Shown here piece by piece: positions 59,161 to 64,000 of a DNA stretch of 64,000 bases. The translations under genes were made by a program, and so were the position numbers. Where the stretch lies: NCBI GenBank assembly GCA_965198795.1, contig OZ240674.1, forward strand, positions 1,116,001 through 1,180,000, in the 5' to 3' direction. The notes under the pieces are model-generated. The model had not been told where the DNA came from and made no database searches. It saw only the letters and a list, made by a program, of their open reading frames with translations. Every line of letters begins with the position of its first letter. The first letter of the stretch is position 1. Origin of the DNA: G965198795 sp965198795 (lineage in GTDB: Bacteria; Pseudomonadota; Alphaproteobacteria; Rhodospirillales; Casp-alpha2).

Positions 59161-60090
59161 TTATCCCAGTTCCTTCTCGAACTCCGGAACAGCCTCGAAC
59201 AAGTCGGCCACCAGGCCGTAATCGGCCACCTGGAATATGGGCGCTTCCTCGTCCTTGTTGATGGCGACGATGGTTTTCGAGTCCTTCATGCCGGCCAGGT
59301 GCTGGATGGCGCCCGAGATGCCCACGGCGATGTAGAGTTCCGGCGCCACCACCTTGCCGGTCTGACCCACCTGGTAGTCGTTCGGGACGAAGCCCGCATC
59401 GACCGCCGCGCGAGACGCGCCCACGGCGGCGCCCAGTTTATCGGCGACCTTTTCCAGCAGCGGGAAGTTTTCGCCCGACTGCATGCCGCGGCCGCCCGAG
59501 ATGATCACCTTGGCGGACGTCAACTCGGGACGTTCGGATTTGCTGAGTTCGGCCTTGACGAAGGTGGCAAGGCCCGCGGACGCTTCCGGGGGCACGTCCT
59601 CAATGACGGCCGAGCCGCCTTCCGCGGCGGCGGCCTCGAAGGCCGTCGCGCGGACGGTTATAACCTTCTTCGCATCTGACGATCTCACCGTCGCCAGGGC
59701 GTTGCCAGCGTATATGGGGCGGATGAAGGTGTCCGGTCCCTCAATGCCCGAGACGTCGGAAATCTGCTGCACGTCCAGGAGAGCGGCGACACGGGGCATG
59801 ATGTTTTTGCCGACCGTCGTGGCCGTCGCCATGATGTGGCCGTAGTCACTGGCGAGGCGCGCGATCAGCGGCGCGATGTCCTCGGCGACCGGGTTGGCGT
59901 AGGCGCCGTCCCGGGCGCGGAGCACTTTGGAGACGCCATCCACCGCCGCGATGGAGTCGGCGGCGCAACCCGACGCTGGACCGGCGGAAAGCACATGAAC
60001 CTCGCCCAACACCTTGGCGGCGGTGATGGCGTGAAGAGTGGCCGGCTTGACGGCGCCGCCGGCCTGTTCGGCGTAAACTAGAACGCTCAT
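59161..60090 (-). CDS. etfA: Electron transfer flavoprotein alpha subunit
   Basis: A 309-residue protein. The C-terminal FAD-binding domain carries VIISGGRGMQSGENFPLLEK, GAAVGASRAAVDAGFVPN, VGQTGKVVAPELYIAVGISG and AIQHLAGMKDSKTIVAINKD, the classic EtfA signature. With EtfB it accepts electrons from flavin dehydrogenases (acyl-CoA, dimethylglycine/sarcosine type) and passes them to ETF:quinone oxidoreductase. It follows etfB by 2 bp. The neighbouring dimethylglycine-dehydrogenase-like enzyme is a likely client. Confidence 0.95.
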   Translation of the reverse strand: MSVLVYAEQAGGAVKPATLHAITAAKVLGEVHVLSAGPASGCAADSIAAVDGVSKVLRARDGAYANPVAEDIAPLIARLASDYGHIMATATTVGKNIMPRVAALLDVQQISDVSGIEGPDTFIRPIYAGNALATVRSSDAKKVITVRATAFEAAAAEGGSAVIEDVPPEASAGLATFVKAELSKSERPELTSAKVIISGGRGMQSGENFPLLEKVADKLGAAVGASRAAVDAGFVPNDYQVGQTGKVVAPELYIAVGISGAIQHLAGMKDSKTIVAINKDEEAPIFQVADYGLVADLFEAVPEFEKELG

Positions 60091-60092
60091 TC

Positions 60093-60842
60093 TCAGATCA
60101 CCTTCGCTTCGTTTTTCAGCTTGTCCACCAGTTCGGCGACGCTCCCGACCCTTACGCCAGCCTCACGGGCGGGCGGCTCGGTCACTTTCAGAACTTCCAG
60201 ACGGTTGGCGACGTCAACGCCCAGCTCGTCGATGGTCAGTTTGCCGATAGGTTTTTTCTTCGCCTTCATGATGTTCGGCAAAGAAGCGTAGCGCGGTTCG
60301 TTGAGACGCAGATCCGTGGTGATCACGGCGGGCGTTTTGATCTCAATGGTTTCGAGGCCGCCATCGACTTCGCGGACCACCGTGGCGCCGCCGCCGGACA
60401 ACTCGATGTTTGAGGCGAACGTGCCTTGCGCCCAGCCCAGCAGGGCGGACAGCATCTGACCGGTCTGGTTGCTGTCATCGTCGATGGCTTGCTTGCCCAG
60501 GATGACGAGGCCCGGATCTTCCCTCTCGGCCACGGCCTTGAACAGCTTGGCCACGGCCAGCGGCTCGACGATCTGGTCCGTCACGATGTGGACGCCGCGA
60601 TCGGCGCCCATGGCGAGCGCGGTGCGGATGGTCTCCTGGGCTTGCTCCGGCCCGACGGACACCGCCACCAGTTCCGTGCACGAGCCCGCTTCCTTCATGC
60701 GCACGCCCTCTTCGACGGCAATTTCGTCGAACGGGTTCATGGACATCTTGACGTTTTGGGTTTCAACGCCTGTTTGGTCGGATTTCACCCGGACCTTAAC
60801 ATAGGCGTCGATGACGCGTTTCACGCCCACCAAGACCTTCAT
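60093..60842 (-). CDS. etfB: Electron transfer flavoprotein beta subunit
   Basis: A 249-residue partner of EtfA: MKVLVGVKRVIDAYVKVRVK start, MSMNPFDEIAVEEGVRMKEA, VVSVGPEQAQETIRTALAMG-like (here VAVSVGPEQAQETIRTALAM), ILGKQAIDDDSNQTGQMLSA, and the C-terminal recognition loop LPNIMKAKKKPIGKLTIDEL. It binds AMP. The ATG at 60842 has normal spacing; an upstream in-frame start (MICESPIRL) is not family-like. It heads the etfBA pair, divergent from the MttB-like gene. Confidence 0.95.
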   Translation of the reverse strand: MKVLVGVKRVIDAYVKVRVKSDQTGVETQNVKMSMNPFDEIAVEEGVRMKEAGSCTELVAVSVGPEQAQETIRTALAMGADRGVHIVTDQIVEPLAVAKLFKAVAEREDPGLVILGKQAIDDDSNQTGQMLSALLGWAQGTFASNIELSGGGATVVREVDGGLETIEIKTPAVITTDLRLNEPRYASLPNIMKAKKKPIGKLTIDELGVDVANRLEVLKVTEPPAREAGVRVGSVAELVDKLKNEAKVI

Positions 60843-61199
60843 CGTATGCCTTTCTTCGAATGCTTTGGTTTTCATGAGTCTGATTGGCGATTCGCAAATC
60901 AACTCGATTTGTTTAAAGAGGCTGAAACGCCGCCTGTCAAGTTCCAGTCATGTCAAGCGCCGGTCATTCCGCATATCGAGCGCGAGAGTCACGAACACCC
61001 GGGCCAATTCGCGCATGCGCCGGATTGTCCCATCACGTCCATCCCGCCGCCCCCCGATGACGCATGCGGGCCACAAAATGACGCGTTTTGTCCTCTCACC
61101 CGGGCGAGGACGGCCTTATATGCGGAGAAACGGACATCGGCGGCGGCTGTCCAACCGGTCGCCGTAAAGTCACGCCGTAAAGTTATAAGGACGAAGCAT

Positions 61200-62753
61200 A
61201 TGCCGGAAGAGCAAACGCGGGGCGGAGGCGGAAGAGTCGGCCGGCGGGGACGGGATGCGAGACGGGCGGCGCGGGCCTCGGCGGCGGCCGTTGCGGCGCC
61301 TTTTATTCAGCGCGGTCTTCCGTTGATGGAACTGGCGTCCCCGGAAGCCATTGATGTGATCGAAGCCAACGCGGATACGATCCTGGAAGAGATCGGCGTC
61401 GAGTTCCGCGAGGACCCGGAGAGCCTTGCGCTCTTCAAAGACGCCGGCGCCGACGTTCGGAAGGAGCGGGTCCGCTTTCCGAAAGGTATGCTTCGCGGAA
61501 TTTTGAAATCCGCGCCTAGTCAATTCACCCAGCTTGCCCGCAATCCCGCCCGCAGTGTCGAGATCGGCGGCGGAAACACTGTGTTCGCGCCTGTTTACGG
61601 ACCGCCCTTCGTCAGCGATCTGGATGGGGGGCGCCGCTATGGAACCATTGAGGATTTCCGGAATTTCGTGAAGCTCTCCTACATGGCGCCCGCCCTGCAC
61701 CACTCCGGCGGCACGGTTTGCGAACCCGTGGACCTGCCCGTGAACAAGCGCCATTACGATATGGTCTACGCGCACATGCGTTATTCGGATAAGCCGTTCA
61801 TGGGCTCCGTCACCCATCCCGCGCGCGCCGCCGACACGGTCGAGATGTGCCGGATTCTGTTCGGCGAGGAGACCGTTGACCGGAATTGCGTCGTTGTGAA
61901 CCTGATCAACGCCAATTCGCCCATGGTGTTCGACGCCACAATGCTGGGGGCGTTACGCGTCTACGCCGCCGCCAATCAGGCGTCCATCGTCTCGCCGTTC
62001 ATCCTGGCGGGCGCCATGTCGCCGGTCACCGTGGCGGGCACGCTGTCGCAGATACTGGCTGAAGCCATGGCGGGGATGGCGCTGACCCAGTTGGTCCGGC
62101 CCGGCTCGCCGGTCGTCTTCGGCACCTTCATGAGCGCGATCTCGATGCAATCGGGCGCGCCGACGTTTGGCGGGCCGGAGCCCATGCTGGTCCTCAACAC
62201 GGCGGCGGCCTTGGCCCGGCGGCTGAACGTGCCGTTCCGTTCGGGCGGGTCGCTTTGCGCCTCGAAAGCGCCGGACGCCCAGGCCGCCTATGAAAGCGCC
62301 AACACCATTTTACCCACGTTGCTCAGTGGCGTGAACTTCGTGCTCCACGCGGCCGGTTGGCTGGAAGGCGGCCTGGTGAGTTCCTACGAGAAGTTTATCA
62401 TGGACGCGGATCAACTGGCGGGGCTTCAGGTGCTGGCGAGGGGAATCGACGTCACGGAGAACGGCCAGGGGCTGTCGGCCGTGCGCGAGGTTGGACCGGG
62501 CAGCCATTATCTGGGCTGCGCGCACACGCAAGCGAACTTCGAAAGCGCGTTTTTCCGCTCCGCCGTCGCCGATAATAATTCGTTCGAGCAATGGGAGGCG
62601 GAAGGCTCGCAAGACGCGCCCGCGCGCGCCAACGCCATTTGGAAGAGGATGCTGAACGAGTATCAGGCGCCCGGCGTCGATCCGGCGGCCGACGAGGCGT
62701 TAACCGCTTTTATCCGGGAGAAGAAAGCCAGCTTTCCGGACAGCAACATTTGA
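61200..62753 (+). CDS. Trimethylamine methyltransferase (MttB) family corrinoid methyltransferase
   Basis: A 517-residue TIM-barrel enzyme: LELASPEAIDVIEANADTIL-like start (MELASPEAIDVIEANADTI), HHSGGTVCEPVDLPVNKRHY, SVTHPARAADTVEMCRILFG, NLINANSPMVFDATMLGALR, VYGPPFVSDLDGGRRYGTIE and HAAGWLEGGLVSSYEKFIMD. Family members move methyl groups from trimethylamine or related quaternary amines, such as glycine betaine, to a corrinoid protein. No in-frame amber codon was needed, so it belongs to the non-pyrrolysine group. No corrinoid-protein (MttC-like) gene is beside it. cobS/cobT at 13 kb show that the host makes cobalamin. Confidence 0.85.
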   Translation: MPEEQTRGGGGRVGRRGRDARRAARASAAAVAAPFIQRGLPLMELASPEAIDVIEANADTILEEIGVEFREDPESLALFKDAGADVRKERVRFPKGMLRGILKSAPSQFTQLARNPARSVEIGGGNTVFAPVYGPPFVSDLDGGRRYGTIEDFRNFVKLSYMAPALHHSGGTVCEPVDLPVNKRHYDMVYAHMRYSDKPFMGSVTHPARAADTVEMCRILFGEETVDRNCVVVNLINANSPMVFDATMLGALRVYAAANQASIVSPFILAGAMSPVTVAGTLSQILAEAMAGMALTQLVRPGSPVVFGTFMSAISMQSGAPTFGGPEPMLVLNTAAALARRLNVPFRSGGSLCASKAPDAQAAYESANTILPTLLSGVNFVLHAAGWLEGGLVSSYEKFIMDADQLAGLQVLARGIDVTENGQGLSAVREVGPGSHYLGCAHTQANFESAFFRSAVADNNSFEQWEAEGSQDAPARANAIWKRMLNEYQAPGVDPAADEALTAFIREKKASFPDSNI

Positions 62754-62874
62754 CGAGGGCGCCATTTGATGAGGGGCTGGGCGCGCTGGTTGGCTTGAGA
62801 CCGCTTCCGTTTCTCCGCGGCCCCGGTCGGTCTGTGCGGCGTGAACCGGAAGCCGGCGTTTCCGGGAAACTTTA

Positions 62875-63045
62875 TTAAATGGTCAGCGTCAGCGTTCCCA
62901 AGCCCTTGATGGCGCCCTCGATTTTGTCGCCGGCCGACATCCAGTAGGCGGGGCTAGAGAGCGCCTAACAGGATGACTTCGCCCGCTTTGAGGTTCAAAT
63001 CGCGCTCCGGCGCCAGATTGGCGAACCAGGCGCGGGACTTAATCA
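62875..63045 (-). pseudogene. C-terminal fragment of an FAH-family hydratase/hydrolase
   Basis: The minus strand encodes AWFANLAPERDLNLKAGEVI, then LLGAL-SPAYWMSAGDKIEG and AIKGLGTLTLTI, which is the C-terminal end of 2-keto-4-pentenoate hydratase / fumarylacetoacetate hydrolase-family enzymes. A one-base insertion at about 62960 produces TAG in the original frame (GALSPAYW). The 5' two-thirds is missing and replaced by IS5 debris. So a former catabolic gene was destroyed by insertion and decay. Confidence 0.7.
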
Positions 63046-63084
63046 CGGGCCTCGAAGGCGTTGGTCACGTCACGCCGGCGCCGC

Positions 63085-63331
63085 CTATGACGCGCGGCGC
63101 TTACGCCAATTCATCGCCGACGAACCGGGGGCAAGCGCGCGGATCAAGCGGAACCCGGCCCGGACAGAGAACTATCCGATTGATCAGGCGCTCTACAAGA
63201 AACGCCGTCTGGCCGAGTGTTTCCACAACAGGATCGAACGCTTCCGGCGCGTCGCCTTGCGATGCGGGAAAACAATCGCATTATTCAAGGCGTTCGTACG
63301 CCTCGCCCGCGCCATGACGTGGATTGCTTAA
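63085..63331 (+). pseudogene. IS5-family transposase, C-terminal remnant
   Basis: The frame reads YDARRLRQFIADEPGASARI, then YPIDQALYKKRRLAECFHNR and IERFRRVALRCGKTIALFKA, ending at TAA 63331. This is the C-terminal DDE part of IS5-type transposases (Y-x(2)-R-x(3)-E-x(6)-K region around YKKRRLAECFHNRIERFRR). The 5' part of the gene is absent. It lies between the broken FAH gene and pyrD, and is convergent with pyrD. Confidence 0.75.
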
Positions 63332-63344
63332 ATGAACACGCCGC

Positions 63345-64000
63345 CTAGAGGTCAACGTCGGCCCCAACGGCGTCGGATAAACTCTCGAAACCGTCTTGCT
63401 TGAGCAGCCTGTCCAAGTCCTCGGCGATGCGGGCGGCCAGGCCCGGTCCGTGAAACACCAGCGCGGTGTAGAGTTGCACCAGTGACGCGCCGCTGCGGAT
63501 TTTCTGGTATGCGTCAATCCCGGAAGAGACGCCCCCGGCGCCAACGAGCGGCACGGCGCCGCCGGTTTCCCGGTAAAGTTGGCGCAGCACACGGGTGGAG
63601 CGCTCGAACACGGGTTTGCCGGACAAACCGCCTGGCTCATTTTCTCCTGGATCACCCAGCCCCTCCGCCGGGCGCGTGATGGTCGTGTTGGTGGCGATCA
63701 CGCCGTCGATACCGCTGCCTAGGACGACCGAGGCGATGTCCTTGATATCGTCTTCTTCCAGGTCCGGCGCGATCTTCAGCAGGACGGGGATTTTCGGGTT
63801 GCCGGTTTTCGCCCGCGTCTCCGTCACGGCCGATAGCAGGTCCAGCAACGCTCCCTTGTCTTGAAGCGCGCGAAGACCGGGCGTATTGGGGGAAGAGACG
63901 TTGACGGCCAGATAATCGGCGACTGGCGCAAAGGTCTCGATGCCCGCGACATAATCGGCAATCGCGTCGGTCTGGTCCTTGTTCTTGCCCAGATTAACGC
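63345..64000 (-). CDS. pyrD: Dihydroorotate dehydrogenase, C-terminal part (5' end outside window)
   Basis: The frame is open to the window edge and gives 217 residues: VNLGKNKDQTDAIADYVAGI, ADYLAVNVSSPNTPGLRALQ (active-site Ser region of class 2), VLLKIAPDLEEDDIKDIASV, GVIATNTTITRP (FMN binding), GGLSGKPVFERSTRVLR, LVGAGGVSSGIDAYQKIRSG and LYTALVFHGPGLA. This is the quinone-dependent class 2 enzyme of pyrimidine synthesis, membrane associated through its missing N-terminus. Confidence 0.93.
   Translation of the reverse strand, partial: VNLGKNKDQTDAIADYVAGIETFAPVADYLAVNVSSPNTPGLRALQDKGALLDLLSAVTETRAKTGNPKIPVLLKIAPDLEEDDIKDIASVVLGSGIDGVIATNTTITRPAEGLGDPGENEPGGLSGKPVFERSTRVLRQLYRETGGAVPLVGAGGVSSGIDAYQKIRSGASLVQLYTALVFHGPGLAARIAEDLDRLLKQDGFESLSDAVGADVDL

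Noticed and set aside
60426..61199. Extension of the MttB-like gene to a 775-codon frame
   Set aside because: The upstream part is antisense to etfB; family homology begins after 61200.
1..64000. tRNA, rRNA or riboswitch genes
   Set aside because: No cloverleaf, rRNA segment, or cobalamin-type riboswitch consensus was noticed when scanning intergenic gaps by eye. A covariance-model search would be needed to exclude small RNAs.

Overview
The window looks like a GC-rich alphaproteobacterial chromosome, probably a marine, heterotrophic and sulfur-oxidising lineage near the Rhodospirillales. The inference rests on the DnaJ-like/cobS/cobT aerobic cobaltochelatase block, the aroK-aroB-CNNM order, a complete sox locus, a tripartite TRAP transporter, and a cluster for methylated amines and osmolytes (MttB-like methyltransferase, dimethylglycine-dehydrogenase-like enzyme, DMSP-lyase-type cupin, ETF). 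No rRNA or tRNA gene was seen.

Layout. 1-1.5 kb: remnant of a phage structural operon. 2.0-2.9 kb: decayed IS1595/IS630 transposase DNA. 3.1-4.3 kb: a Sel1 protein and two small coupled genes, possibly phage-derived. 4.6-15.8 kb: housekeeping block (xerD, a large secreted protein, aroK, aroB, CNNM/CBS proteins, DUF2889, J-domain protein, cobS, cobT). 15.9-16.5 kb: decayed IS630. 16.6-25.7 kb: DUF1989 protein, zincin/Sel1 protein, phytase-like and NHL beta-propellers, GNAT, RND efflux pair. 25.75-26.55 kb: second IS630 copy, which shares 588 bp with the first in inverted orientation. 26.8-37.1 kb: sox locus (soxD, C, W, V, B, A, Z, Y, X on minus; soxS, a GlcG-like gene and a rhodanese on plus). 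37.2-40.04 kb: a compact Cas12/TnpB-like nuclease with a 16-repeat CRISPR array and no adaptation genes. 40.2-41.2 kb: a hypothetical gene and a short SSB. 41.3-46.8 kb: small membrane protein, amidase and TRAP transporter. 47.1-50.5 kb: 2-hydroxyacid dehydrogenase, malyl-CoA-lyase-like protein and accA. 50.6-52.6 kb: DCC and DUF4864 proteins and a broken acyltransferase. 52.8-62.8 kb: methylated-osmolyte cluster. 62.9-63.3 kb: broken FAH-family gene and IS5 fragment. The right edge holds partial pyrD.

The main discovery candidate is 37.2-40.04 kb. The effector carries an intact-looking RuvC D-E-D triad and a four-cysteine zinc ribbon. Its frame is split at an A8 run containing a classical A AAA AAC slippery heptamer, just before a GTGA stop/start overlap. 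Joined by a -1 shift, the protein is about 596 residues. Its last ~80 codons overlap at least six perfect hairpins (two with UUCG or GNRA tetraloops), which suggests a built-in guide-scaffold RNA like the omega-RNA of TnpB, directly ahead of the array. I cannot place it confidently in a named Cas12 subtype.

The window also contains at least seven decayed genes or insertion sequences and several dispersed palindromic repeats, indicating a genome with much past IS activity.
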